Source: Paracentrotus lividus (taxonomy: Eukaryota; Echinodermata; Echinoidea; Camarodonta; Echinidae). Taken from it: DNA of 64,000 bases. The stretch lies in NCBI GenBank assembly GCA_940671915.1, contig CALNVZ010003426.1, positions 48,256,841 through 48,320,840 on the forward strand, read 5' to 3'. Shown here piece after piece: positions 24,938-38,100 of the stretch. The number at the start of each line of letters is the position of its first letter. The first letter of the stretch is position 1. A program made the position numbers and the translations under genes. The notes beneath the pieces were generated by a model that saw only the letters and a program-made list of their open reading frames with translations, made no database searches and was not told the DNA's origin.

Positions 24938-26198
24938 AAAAAAAATAATTTGGATTCACATTTAGATAAATTATGACAGATTGAATCCGATAACAATAAT
25001 AAAGCAAATTATAGTACTTTAAATCTCGTCTTAGTGTCTTGATTTCATAATATAAGTATAAAAAAGATAAGATGGGGACCGTCTCAGGTTAGCGCTCACG
25101 TGGAAAACCAATGGGGAGTCTCTTGTGTGGGTTTTACACGCAGATCTTCGCACTTATTCACGCTGTAACTTCTGGCATGCGTACGTCTCAGCAGAGGTCT
25201 AAAGGGCAGTTCAATCACGCTTCATTCAAACATTTTCAATGAAATTCATCAAAAATAATGAAAGGAATGTCACAAGATCTCTCACACATATCTTTTAGTG
25301 CAATGTGGACAACATTTAACCACATTTGATCGGTTTTGTGCCAATTCCTTTTTTTGTTACCAAAACTATACACCAGGTTTAACAATAATACTTAATTTGT
25401 AAAAGATTCATATTGAATATTTTTAAAAAATGATATAAGTTTTCAAAAGTATAACATCTTTTACATTTATAAACTGAAGCTAAAGTCATACCCGCCTGAT
25501 TGTTGGCCGGGCAGCGAGATTTCTTTTGCCAATTTAGCTTGGACAGCTCATGGTAGCCACTGAAGTGCATGATGCTGAGTTTCAGATGCAAATCGCTTGG
25601 TCACCACCCTCAGTTGTGACATAAACCCTACAAGGCAGAACTTAATTCAAATATAGTTTTTGACATACAGGACTGAGGCCTACAATGCTGCTTTCAACAT
25701 ATCAAACATAACTTAAAGTGTAGGGAAATTGATTAATTTGCACTTTTGAATTATATCTTCTTTTTTTTTTTTTTTTTGGTATTATTTTTTTTAATTTGTT
25801 TTTACTTTAAAAGCACATATTATCAAGACACAATGCCCTTCTTACTCAAAGTAGATAATACATTCTAGTTCTATTTGAATCTCTTTTAACACTCATAATG
25901 GGTCTGAACACGATTGGTGTTTCAGTTAATCCCATTCTCCCGAGCTTGGGACTCAAACAGTGAACTGTTCGACAGGAAGTGAGCAATTCATGCAAGGAAT
26001 TATGGGTCAGAGACAATAGTTCCTGTGCGAGGGTTTTCCATTTCACTCAAAGAGGTCTTTCTCCCCAAATTTCTCCTTGTTTCTTGTAATCTATTGTCTG
26101 ATGAAGTGTTACAAAAGGCTTCAGAAAACATTCTTTGCACATGTTTGTCCTTTTGTTAGCTGATTCATATCTTTCAAGCAACTTTGACTTTGACCACA

Positions 26199-26280
26199 TC
26201 ATTTCTTGAAAGCAAGAAGGGCATATAAAGTTATATGTTTTAATGCTCTTCTGCAGCTTATCAGTAGATGGTGCATTGTG
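26199..26280. repeat. Hairpin-family copy
   Basis: TTGAAAGCAAGAAGGGCATA at 26207-26226, then a loop, then TTTTAATGCTCTTCTGCAGC as the return arm. It is repeated in error-laden form in the second copy near 33.49 kb. Confidence 0.5.
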
Positions 26281-28239
26281 TATCGAATGAGGTTAAACAG
26301 TGGTCAGAACTTGATTTCGACCAGAATATTGACCCATGGAAAAAAAGTTTTAAACAGAAGACAATGACTAATAAGTGCGTTCTGCATATCTTTAAAGCAA
26401 TTGGTTAAAATAATTTTTTAGTCAAATGAAGAAGAAAGAATAGAAAAAACAAAACTTTGACTGATTTAGCATAATGAAATCTTTATTATAGACCTTTCCA
26501 TAGGCTTCTTTACATTTTAGGTTACAGCTAAGTAGCCGGCGGAAAATGAATATTTCATCTCAGTTCAGGAACAGGTAGGCATATATTTTGTCTTCAAAGT
26601 AATTAAAAAAATATGAAAATCTATATCTTTTCACAAGCTTTGAAAGCCATCTTTCATCAGCACTTGTCATTTACTTTGAAGCGTTGTTAGAACCATGGAG
26701 TTGCGGTTTCTGACAAGAGCCAATCCCCCACTTTTGGAGGCTTAATTTTGTACTCCATTGCACGGCCTGTAGTACCCCATGCCCCATCCATGCCATTTTG
26801 TGTTTTGTTTCTACATGCGGCTGATGACAGACACCCACTTTATGAGGGGGAGGCATCTAAATTTGATTGAGATCGGTATGGAAAGCAGGGGAGATTGTCG
26901 TGAATGAGCTTTGATAAGATTGAAAACGAATACATGGAGGGATTGCATGGTTAATAGCGAGAGCTAGCCAAAGCAGAGGGTGTTGAGGGCTCTTGGCACC
27001 AGTTCACATATGGAATTTATGTGATGAACTTGTCAAGAATATACAGGTGTCATCAACGTTTAAGTCCTGTATAGTCGAATGTTTTGAGGGTTTTTTAATT
27101 TTGAGTTCATTTAAAAGTGGAAATTTTCTTTTTAATATAAGGCTAATATAGTAATTAGGCCTAAATGATCACAAAATTCATGAAATTATCCAACTGAGAA
27201 TCACCCCAACTGTGTTTTAATCGTGAAATATTATGCATGCGAAAATATTGGCTTTTACAGTGATTTGAAGAAGAAGGGAAGGTTTTTTCCCTGGGCCATA
27301 TCAGATATTCTTCGGCAAGGATTTGAAATTTATTGTGCCTCTCTCCACCCGGGTGCAGAAAGTAGATAGCTGCTAGGAGAAAGAGCCCATCAAATGGAAT
27401 TATCAAGCTAAATATTGGTAATATTGAAACAAATTTAGCTCTTTGTGGTCGAATACAAGGATTGCCCAAGAGCCCAATTATATTGTTTCTGTCTTCATAA
27501 GATGCTTTAATATTATAGGTCATTCATGATGTAGTTTGCAAATTTCAATGTTTATGGTCCTTGTTAAAATCTGGAGAGTTGGTTCTCCATTATTCTCCTA
27601 TCAGTGTCAGCTGAAGGACAATCACTTTTCTTCAATTTAAATTGTTTTACTGGTAAATTAATAAATATTTCAAGACCACTCTCATGTAAAACTGTTAAAT
27701 ATCAACTTTGAGGTGTGAAGAGGGACAGAAACCTTGCAAAAGGAGAGAATTATTGCTGTCATAAGGGAGAGAGATGGCTTTTCCAGAATGCCTTTTATGA
27801 TAGGAGCTGTGAAAGAAATGAGTCACGGATGGTATATTAAATGGTCATTATTCCGGCCTCCAGAATCCCCCATTATTTCATCCCATCTTCGTCACCTTTG
27901 AGTTTCGGTTTAGGAAGCCCAGGCGTTAAGATATTTCCTCAAGTTGGGAGAAGTAGAAAGCCGTTAACTTTGTTAAAGTATGTGAGTAAGAGCCTTTCTG
28001 GCTCTTATGAGCGGACAGCTAAGGAACAGGGTCAACCAACTGAAGTAACTGATTAAATTATATGATGTCTTTCTGGTCAAAGAGGATCGAGGAAAATCCT
28101 GGTCATCGTGAAAAACAAAGTAATAATTAAAAAAATGCACCCCCCAAAAAAAGAAGAATAATGATGGAGGTTTATTAGTTGAATTTTTAAAATCTGGATT
28201 ATTCAATCTACCCTTCTCAGCTTTAACTCACAATATTCA

Positions 28240-28282
28240 TTATTTTTTTTTATTTTTTTTTTTCAGAAGGGGGGGGGGGAGC
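28240..28282. repeat. T-run followed by G-run
   Basis: A T tract with few interruptions is followed by CAGAA and then a run of about 10 Gs. It is low-complexity sequence that is present again near 35.65 kb. Confidence 0.7.
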
Positions 28283-29654
28283 TGTGGACCCAATGCTGTA
28301 AATAATAGCACTAAAAGATGTACTAAACACTCATCTCTAACTTCAAACTTTGGAGAGAGTTCATGTTCATTAAACAAACTTTCTGATGTTTTGGAGTCGT
28401 GAGCAAAACACAAAGGGGTGCAGATGATAATGATAATAAATAAAGTAAAAATAAATTAATAAATGAAAAATGAATAAAAATATGTGAATATCTATTGAGA
28501 ACTAGAAGTGGATTCATCAAACTATCCTATCTGTCAAATTCATTGCATCATATTATTTTGATGTTTAGTAGAAATATAGTTGGGATTTATGAAAAGCCAA
28601 TGATGATATTTGAATGTTATCAGATCTCATCCGAGCTACCATAAGCAATACCTGACACACCAATAAGATCACCACCAAAACAACAATAGACCCAGCTCAC
28701 TATTCCATTTACCCTCCATTGGCTAGAATTGTGATGGTTTGAAGGTGGTATACCTGATGTGTCTGGGGCATAACTGAGAAAACCTAAAAGGCAAGATACC
28801 TTGCACATTTCACACCAATACGTCATCTATATTTAAACACATTTTTTCTAAGAAATCATCTTTGAGTGGCATTGATGGGGGCATCGATGGCATATCATCA
28901 AATTCAGGTGGGACCTGCATTTCATGCTCCCAAAATTCAGGTCGAGGTTGGCTCTTGCTTGCTGGGGTAGGGTTATGACGTCAATAAGGGAGTGAGGCAG
29001 GAACAGCTCCAGTATGAGGTAGATGTTTGGAATGATCGGGGATGACCTCACAACTTCACAATGGGTGGTGCGTGTGCACTCTTCTTCGCCAATCCTATTG
29101 TGGAGCTTGACTTTAGGCTAGTCTAGGTGTTGCAACTCTTTTCTGATTTATCTATGACATCTATGATTGTATCTGGTAGGAGCATTCTTGAAATGCACTA
29201 TGCACTGATTGTTATTGTTAAATTGAAAGCTTGCAATAAAAATTTCCTCAAAGGCTGTTTTGAATATTGACACATCTCATTAAACAATGTTGTGGTAATG
29301 CGCTATGCACGAACAGTATGATTTTTACTATACCGTAAACACAAGTTTTTAATTTTCTCATCTCCACCGCAAATGATTTCAGCAAACCGCATCAAAACAA
29401 CACATAGGTGCCTGCGGGGTAGACTATACGTAACCCACAGCAGAAGCTGTTCCGAGTCTCCATTGTCATTATCGACGAATGATTTTGAAGAAGTACACAA
29501 ATTCTCTGAATGGTTGCGTGAGAGATACTACAATAACTCCTCGCGGTCGAACGCTCCGACGTCAAACTTTTGCGAACAGCGTAAAATACCAGCGAGCTGA
29601 CTAACAATGTTATTACTTCTGATCTCTCGGAGACAACATGCCTGCATGTGGTTG

Positions 29655-30020
29655 TGATGACTGGTTACAGCAAGAGGGGCATAAATATTATGTAGAAAAA
29701 TATAAGTTAAGGATCTTTTTGCTCTGAGATCGTCTTTGGTTGCATCTTCCACTAGCTGGAAAATGGGATAAGGGAGTTGCTGGGAAAGAGAGGGTTCTAC
29801 ATTGTAGTTGAACTATATTTGTACCTAAACATTTCAATGCTCATGGTCGGTTACAGCCAGAAGGGCATAATGTTGTGAAAATTATAGAAGTTAAGGACCT
29901 CTTTGCTCTGAGATGGTGTTTTGTTACATCCTCTAACTGGAAAATGGAATAAGGGAGTTGCCTGGAAAGAGATACATTGTAGTTAAACTATATTTGTACC
30001 TAAACATTGCCATGGTCGTT
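29655..30020. repeat. Two-copy tandem repeat, period about 187 bp
   Basis: GGTTACAGC starts at 29662 and 29849, each followed by an AGAAGGGGCAT-type motif, AAGTTAAGGA, TTTGCTCTGAGAT, AACTGGAAAATGG and ACTATATTTGTACCTAAACA. Each unit contains a GAGCCAGAAGGGCAT-like arm, which links this array to the dispersed hairpin family. Confidence 0.7.
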
Positions 30021-30642
30021 AACATGTTTGTCAGGCAATTTGTCTGACTTAATGCGGTGAGATGATTACTGGCGAAAGAATAATGATGTTTATAAATGCA
30101 TATTGGATGACAGAAATATTATTCTGAGGTTCGGTACTTGGTAATGCTTGCTTAGATTCTTCAGCCACGATTACCCAAGACATTAAAGATAATTGACCAT
30201 TTTATTTAAAAAGTTAGATTATGCAAATAGGAGTTCATAGTATAAAGCAACATTTGCTAGCAAAGAGAATGGTAGAATGTAGAAGTTATTTCTTTACATT
30301 AAATATCTATCCTTTTTGCTGATAATATTTTGCTAGAAAAGATGCAATGAAACCTCAGTGTTGCATATGTCAGATATTATGACGCACTGCTTTTCCTGTT
30401 TGAATTTTTGGAAAGAAGATTTGTTGAAACTAGGCCAGCTTTCCCAAAAGTTATGTCTGTCTAGTCAAAACAATCTTTCATATTCCTTGAAAATTTTAAA
30501 ATTTGATATTGCCGAAATTCTCAGTACCAACAAATTGATTTTTTTTTTGTAACAAATTGGAAGCTGTATAAGTTCTTGGTGTTACATTTCAGCTCTGCCT
30601 TACTTACTTGTATGAGGGCACCTAAATGGTTCATTTCCTCCC

Positions 30643-30797
30643 AGGACAATTATCCCAGGACAACTACCCTCAGGGCAATTACCTGTAGGACAATTACCCC
30701 TATCCCTGAACAACTACCTTTGCCCTAAACTTAAGCAAAGGTAGTTGTCTGCATGGGAGGTAGTCTGAGGGGTAATTGTCCTGTTGGGGGGGGGGGC
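30643..30797. repeat. Fold-back element of GGACAATTACCCC units (copy 2)
   Basis: ACAACTACCTTTGC (about 30709-30722) is perfectly inverted as GCAAAGGTAGTTGT (about 30735-30748). An outer pair, GGACAATTACCCCT and AGGGGTAATTGTCC, adds a second stem. Several further direct units precede it. Confidence 0.65.
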
Positions 30798-31389
30798 TTT
30801 AATTGCCCTTTGGGTAGAAACAAACTGTATTTGACTGAAATAATTGTTAATTGTGATTTGAATGAATGTGTTTGTAAGTATGTAAATCAGTCATCAGCTA
30901 TTAGGGAAGTCGAAGAATGATCATTGTTTGCTTTCCATTTGTCATAAGTATATTCTGACGTCAATTGACATTTTATTAATATTTTTTCAATGACTAAGTA
31001 GCACGATGGTTATGAGAGGGGGACTTGTGACTGTTAAACATTAATACCAACTTGTACTCTTTCTGAAAAAAATAACAGTGAAAATGTTCACCCTTGAAGG
31101 AGTGAATATCAGAAAAGAGTGAAATTTGAGTGAACATTTTCTTTTCAATCATTTTGGAGTGAAATGACTCAATTTTCACTTTAAAATCTACTCCATTAAG
31201 TGTGAACTTTTTCGCTTTTTTTCAGAGAATTTAGAATTGAGATTGTTATGAAATGTAATGAATCATTAGCCTTGTATTCATATTTACAAAATTAAAAAGT
31301 ACTTCTTCTGATGGCTAGAAAGTTGTTTAACTGCAAGAGCAATTCTAGTTATACCATACCACAAGAATAGATGAGTAGGACTTTTGTTT

Positions 31390-32060
31390 GTTGTTACCAA
31401 GTTGTACACAGAATTGTGGTTGCTTTGAATTGATATGAATCATAAACCTAATATTCCATTGATGAAACTAAATATTATGATGTTCTTTATAATATACTAT
31501 ATACATAAAGGTGTTATTTCTTTGTACATCCCTGTAGTTCTTGCAAATTGATTTCATTGAGTATACTGGGGTTTGAGGTTAGGGAGGAAGACCTGTGCTA
31601 CCAGTACATGTACCATGTTGTAAACAGAATTTTAGTTGCTATGAATTATAATAATGAATCATAAATATGATATTTCCATTGATGAAACTAAATATTATGA
31701 TGTTATTTATATAATATGCTACTTACATAAAGGTGTTATTATTTCTTTGTACACCTCTGTAGTTCTTGCAAAGGGTTTTCATTGAGTACTGGGTTTTGAG
31801 GTTGGGGAGGAAGACTTGTGATACCATGTTGTAAACAGAATTGTGGTTGCTTTGAATTGATATGAATCATAAACCTAATATTCCATTGATGAAATTAAAA
31901 ATTATAATGTTCTTTAGATGCTAGATGTATTCATGTACATAAAGGTGTTATTTTGGTTCTTGCAAATGGTTTTCATCGAGTACTGCTATTTGAGGTTGCA
32001 GAGAAACGCCTGTGATACCATGGTGTAAACAGAACTGTGGTTGCTATGAATTATATTAGG
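31390..32060. repeat. Four-copy degenerate tandem array, period about 184-221 bp
   Basis: The landmark CAGAATTGTGGTTGCT or its variant occurs at 31411, 31627, 31848 and 32032 (position of its GAA). Each is followed by AATCATAAA, ATATTCCATTGATGAAA and CATAAAGGTGTTATT. A lone fifth piece lies at about 41070-41150. Confidence 0.7.
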
Positions 32061-32148
32061 CCATGCGTTTTAAGTTGGGCCCGTGTTGTGTGACACACTC
32101 AAAATTTGTACTAATCGTGCGCATTCCCATGAAAGTGGTTGTAACCTT

Positions 32149-32173
32149 NNNNNNNNNNNNNNNNNNNNNNNNN
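32149..32173. other. Assembly gap of exactly 25 Ns
   Basis: A run of 25 undetermined bases lies exactly between the two copies of the 7.2-kb segment. A fixed short N-run is what gap-filling or scaffolding programs place when two contig ends could not be merged. Confidence 0.99.
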
Positions 32174-35100
32174 TGAAAAAAAATAAATTTGGATTACATA
32201 TTATGATAAATATATGACAGATTGATCGATAACAGATATAATAGCAAAATAGTACTTAAGAATCTTCGTCTTAGCTGTCTTGATTATCATAATATTATAA
32301 GTATAAAAAAGATAAATAGGGACCGTCTCATGCGTGTTAGCGCTCACGTTGGAAAACCAATGGGGAGTCTCGTTGTGTGGGTTTTACCGCAGATCCTCTC
32401 GCACTTGTATGTCACGCTGTAACTTCTGTCGCATGCGTTACGTCTACAGCAGAGGTCTAAAAGGCAGTTCAAATCACGCTTCATTCAAATCATTTCTCAG
32501 ACAATTCATCAAAATAATGAAAGGAATTCATCAGAGTTCTCTCACAATAATCTTTTAGTGCAAGTGGATCAACATCATCTAACCACATCTTGATCGGTTT
32601 TGTGCAATTCCGTTTTGTTACCAAACTACTACACCAGATTTAACAATAATTACTTAATTGTAAAAATTCATATCTGAAATATTATTTAAAAAATGATATA
32701 AGTTGCAAAAGTTATTAACATCTTTTACATTTATAAACTGAAGCTTAAAGTCATACCCGCCATGATTGTTGGCCGGCAGGCGAGATTTCTTTTGCAATTT
32801 AGCTTGGACAGTCTAATGTACCAACCATGAAGTGCAATTGATGCGAGTCTTCAGATTGAACAATCGGCTTGGTCACCACCTCAGTTGTGACCATTAAACC
32901 CTACAATCAGAACTAATTCAAATATAGATTTATTGAACATACAGGTACTCGAGGCCTACCCATGCTGCTTATCAACATAATCAAACATTACTTAGTGTAG
33001 GGAAATGACTAATTTGCTCACATCTTGAATTATATCTTTCTTTTTTTTTTTTTTTTTTTTTTTTGGTGTATTATTTTTTTAATTGTATTACTTTAACAAG
33101 CACATATATCAAGACACAATCCCACTTCTTACTCAACATAGAAATACATTATATTTCATTTGAATTCTTTTAACACTCATAAATTGTTCTAGAGCACGAT
33201 TGTGTTTCATTCAATCCCATTTCTCCGAGCTTGGGACTCAAACAGTGAGACTGTTCGACAGGAAGTGAGCAATTCATGCAAGGAAATTATTGGGTCAGAG
33301 ACAAACTTCCTGTGCGAGGTTTTCCATTTCACTCAAAGATCTTTCTCCCAAATTTCTCCTTGTCTTCTTGTACACATCTCTTGTACTGATGAAGTGTTAC
33401 AAAAGCTCAGAAAACATTTCTTTCACATGTTTGTCCTTTTGTAGTCTGACATCATCGTTTCAAGCACTTTGACCTTTGGACCATATTCATTTCTTGAAAG
33501 CAAGAAGGGACTATATAATTTATATTTTTAATGCTCTTCTGCAGCCTTATCCATGTAGATGGTCGCATTGTGTATCGAATGGGTTTAACACAGTCGGTTC
33601 AGAATCCTTGAATTTTCGGACCAGATATTGACTATATGGAAAATAAAAGTTTTAAACAGATAAGACAATGACTAAATAAGTGCGTCTCTGCCATACTTTA
33701 AATGCAATTGGTTACAAATAATTTTTAGTCAAATGACAGAAGAAAGAATAGAATAAACAAAACTTGACTGATTCATTACATAATGAATCATTTTATTATA
33801 GACCTTCCATAGCTATCTTTAATGTTTAGCGCTTACAGCATAAGTAGCCGGCGTTAAACATAAATATTTCATCTCAGCTCAGGAACAGCGTAGCATAAAT
33901 GTCACATATATATTATTGTCGTTCAAAGTCATTAAAAAAATATTGAAAATCTATATCTTTTCACAAGCTTGAAAGCCATCTTTTCATCAGCACTTGTCAT
34001 TTACTTTTGAACGTGTTAGATACGCATGGAGTTTCGGTTGCTGACAACGAGCAATCCCCCACTTTTGGAGGCCGTAATTTGTTATCTATGCACGGCCTAG
34101 TAGTACCCATGCCCATCCATTGCCATTTCGTTTTGTTTATCACATGCGCTGAATGACCAGACACCCCACTTTATGAGGGGAGGCATCTAAATTATTGACA
34201 TCTCGGTATGGAAAGCATTGGAGTTGTCGTGAATGAGCTTGATACGATTGAGAAAACGATATACATAGAGGGATATGCAATGGTTCAATCAGTCCAGAGC
34301 TATCCAAGTCATGATTGTGATGGGCTCTTTTGGCACCAGTTCTGCACCTATGGAATTTACTGTGATGACAACTTGTCAAGAAATTACAGGTGTCATCAAC
34401 GTTAAGTCCTGTACTAGGAATGTTTTGAGGGTGTTTCTTAATTATGAGCTTCATATTAAAGTGGCAAATTTTCTTTAATATAAGGCTAATATAGTACATT
34501 TAGGCCTAAATGATCAACAAATTCATGAAATATCCAAATGAAATCACCCTAATGTGTTTAAATCGGTTGAATATATAGCTATTGCGAATATTGGCTTTTT
34601 TACAAGTTGATTTGAAGTAAGAAGGGAAGGTTTTTCCCTGGCCAATGATCCGATATTCTTCGGCAAAGGATTATGAAATTTATTGTCCTCTCTCCATCCC
34701 GGTGCAGAAAGTTAAAGAATAGCTGCTAGGAGTAAAAGGCCATCCCAAAATGGCGGAAAAGATTATTTTTTAAGCTTTATAAATTAAATAAAGCAAAAAA
34801 TGTTATTGAAAAACTAGCTCTTTGTGGTGAATACACAGGATGCCCAGAGCCCCAATTATATTGTTCTATCTTCTCATGAAAGGCTTAATATTATAGGTTT
34901 CATCTTCATGATGTAGTTTGCAAATTCAATGTTTATGGTCGCTTGTTAAATCTGCAGAGTTTGTTACTCCATTATTTTCCATCAGTGTCAGCTGAAGGAC
35001 AATCACTTTTCTTCAATTTTAAATTGTTTTACTGGTAAATTATAAAATATTGTCAATGAACCGACTGCTCATGTTAAAAACTGTTAAATATCACTTTTGA

Positions 35101-38100
35101 GGTGTGAAGAGGGACAGAAACCTGCAAAGGAGAGAATTTTGCTGTCATAAAGGGAGAGAGATGGCTTTTCCAGAGATGCTTGTATGCATAGGAGCTTTGA
35201 AAGAAACATGAGTCACGGATGGTATTATTAAATGTCATTATTCCGGCCTCCAGAATCCCATTATTTCACCGTCTTCGTCCACCTTTGAGTTTCCGGTTTA
35301 GGAAAGCCAGGCGTTAAGATATTTTCCTCTAGTTGGGAGAAGTAGAAAAGCCTTAATTTGTTAAAATTGAGTAAAGCCTTTCTGGCTCTTATGAGGGACA
35401 GCTAAGGAAAGGGTCAACCAACTGAGTAAGCTATTAAATTATTATGTCGTTCTGGTCAAGAGGATCGAGAGAAAATCCTGGTCATCGCTGAAAACAAAGT
35501 ATAATTAAAGAAATGCACCCCAAAAAGAAGATAATATGGAGGTTGTTATTAGTTAATTTTTTAAGAATCTGATTTATTCAATCTAGCCCTTCTCAGCTTT
35601 AAACTCACAACTACTCATTATTTCTTTTTTATTTTTTTTTTTCAGGAAGGGGGGGGGGAGATCTTTGGACCCAATGCTTGTAAATATAGACTAAAAGAGT
35701 AGCTAAACACTCATCTCTAACTCAAACTTGTGAGTAGAGTTTCATTTCATTAAAACAAACGTTTGCTGATGTTTGGAGTCGTGAGCAAAAACACAAGGGG
35801 TGCAGATGATAAATGATAATAATAAAGTCAAAAATAAATTACATAAATGGAAAATGAATAAAAATATGTGAGATATCTATTGAGAACTAGAAGTGGATTC
35901 ATCCAAACATCCTATGTCAAATTCATTATGCATTCATATATTTTGCATGTTAGTAGAGAATAAGTTGGGATTTATGAAAAAGAGCCAATGATGATATTGT
36001 GAATGTTAATAGATGCTCATCGAGCTACCATAAGCAATACCTGACACACCAAATAAGATCAGCATCAAATAAAACAGCAGGCCCTCACTTTCCATTTACC
36101 TCCATTGGCTAGAATTGTGATGGTTTGAAGGTGTATACCTGATGGTGTGGGGCACTAACTGAGAAAACCTAAAGGCAAGATACCTTGCACATTTCACACC
36201 AATACGTCATCTATATTTAAACACATTTTTCTAAGAATCATTCTTGGAGTGGCATTGATGGGGGCATCGATGGCATATTCATCAAATTCAGGTGGGACCT
36301 GCATTTCATGCTCCAAAATTCAGGTCGAGGTTGGCTCTTGCTTGCTGGGGTAGGGTTATGACGTCAATAAGGAGTGAGGCAGGAACAGCTCCAGTATGAG
36401 GTAGATTTTTGGAGATGATCGGGGATGACCTCACAACTTCACAATGGGTGGTGCGTGTGCACTCTTCTTCGCCAATCCTATTGTGGAGCTTGACTTTAGG
36501 CTAGTCTAGGTGTTGCAACTCTTTTCTGATTTATCTATGACATCTCATGATTGTATCTGGTAGGAGCATTCTTGAATGCACTATGCACGATTGTTATTGT
36601 TAAATTGGAAAGCTTGCAATAAAAATTTCTCCCAAAGGCTGTTTTGAATATTGACACATCTCATTAAACAATGTTTGGTAATGCGCTATGCACGAACAGT
36701 ATGATTTTTACTATACCGTAAACACAAGTTTTTAATTTTCTCATCTCCACCGCAAATATTTCAGCAAACCGCATCAAACAACACATAGTGCCTGCGGGGT
36801 AGACTATACGTAACGCACAGCACGAAGCTGTTCCGAGTCTCCATTGTCATTATCGACGATGATTTTGAAGAAGTACACACAATTCTCTGAATGGTTGCGT
36901 GAGAGATACTACAATAACTCTCGCTGGTCGAACGCTCCGACGTCAAACTTTTGCGAAACAGCGTAAAATCCAGGAGCTGACTAACAATGTTATTACTTCT
37001 GGATCTCTCGAGACAAACATGCCTTGCATGTGGTTGTGATGACTGGTTACAGCAAGAGGGGCATAAATATTATGTAGAAAAATATAAGTTAAGGATCTTT
37101 TGCTCTGAGATCGTCTTTGGTTGCATCTTCCACTAGCTGAAAATGGGATAAGGAGTTGCTTGGGAAAGAGGAGGGTTCTACACTTTTAGTTGAACTATAT
37201 TTGTACCTAAACATTTCAATGCTCATGGTCGTACAGCAGAAGAGGCATAAATGTTGTGAAAATTAAATTATAGAAGTTAAGGACCTCTCTTTGCTCTGAG
37301 ATGGTGTTTGTTACTCTCTATACTGGAAAATGGAATAATGGGGAGTTCCTGGAAAGAGATACATTGTAGTTAATACTATATTTGTACCTAAACATATGCC
37401 ATTCTTGGTCTTAACATGTTTGTCAGGCAATTTGTCTGACTTAATGCGGAGATGATTAACTGGCGAAAGAATAATGATGTTATAAATGCATATTGGATGA
37501 CAGAAATATATTATTCTGAGGTCTTACTTTGGTAATGCTTGCTTAGATTCTTCAGCCACGATTACCCAAGACATTAAGATAAATTGACCATTTTATTTAA
37601 AAGTTAATTATGCAAATAGCGGAGTTCTATAGTTAAAAAGCAACATTTGCTAGCAAAGAGAATGGGTAGAATGTAGAAGTTATTTCTTTACATTAAATAT
37701 CTATCCTTTTTGCTGATTAATATTTTGCTAGAAAAGATGCAATGAAACCTCAGTGTTGCATATGTCAGATATTATGACGCACTGCTTTTCCTGTTTTGAT
37801 TTTTGGAAAAAGAATTTGTTGAAACTAAGGCCAGCTTTCCCAAAATTATGTCTGTCTAGTCAAAACAAACATCTTTCATATCCTTTGAAATTTTAAAATT
37901 TGATATTGCCGGAAATTCTCAGAACCAACAAATTGATTTTTTTTTTGTAACAAATTGGAAGCTGTATAAGACTTCTTGGTGGTTTACATTTTCAGCTCTG
38001 CCTTATTACTTGATGAGGGCACCTAAATGGTTCATTTCTCCCAGGAGCAATTATCCCAGACAACTACCCTCAGGGCAATTACCTGTAGGACAATACCCCT

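Larger units (their letters stand above)
24938..32148. repeat. 7.2-kb segment, first copy, ending at an assembly gap
   Basis: From about 24938 to the base before the N-run, this segment recurs in the same order and orientation at 32174-39525. Matching landmarks include GACCGTCTCA near the start, the ACTTTTGGAGG block, the GGGTAGACTATACG block and the last bases GTGGTTGTAACCTT. This copy has clean sequence. It contains non-coding DNA with its own internal repeats (see separate entries) and no recognisable gene. Confidence 0.95.
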
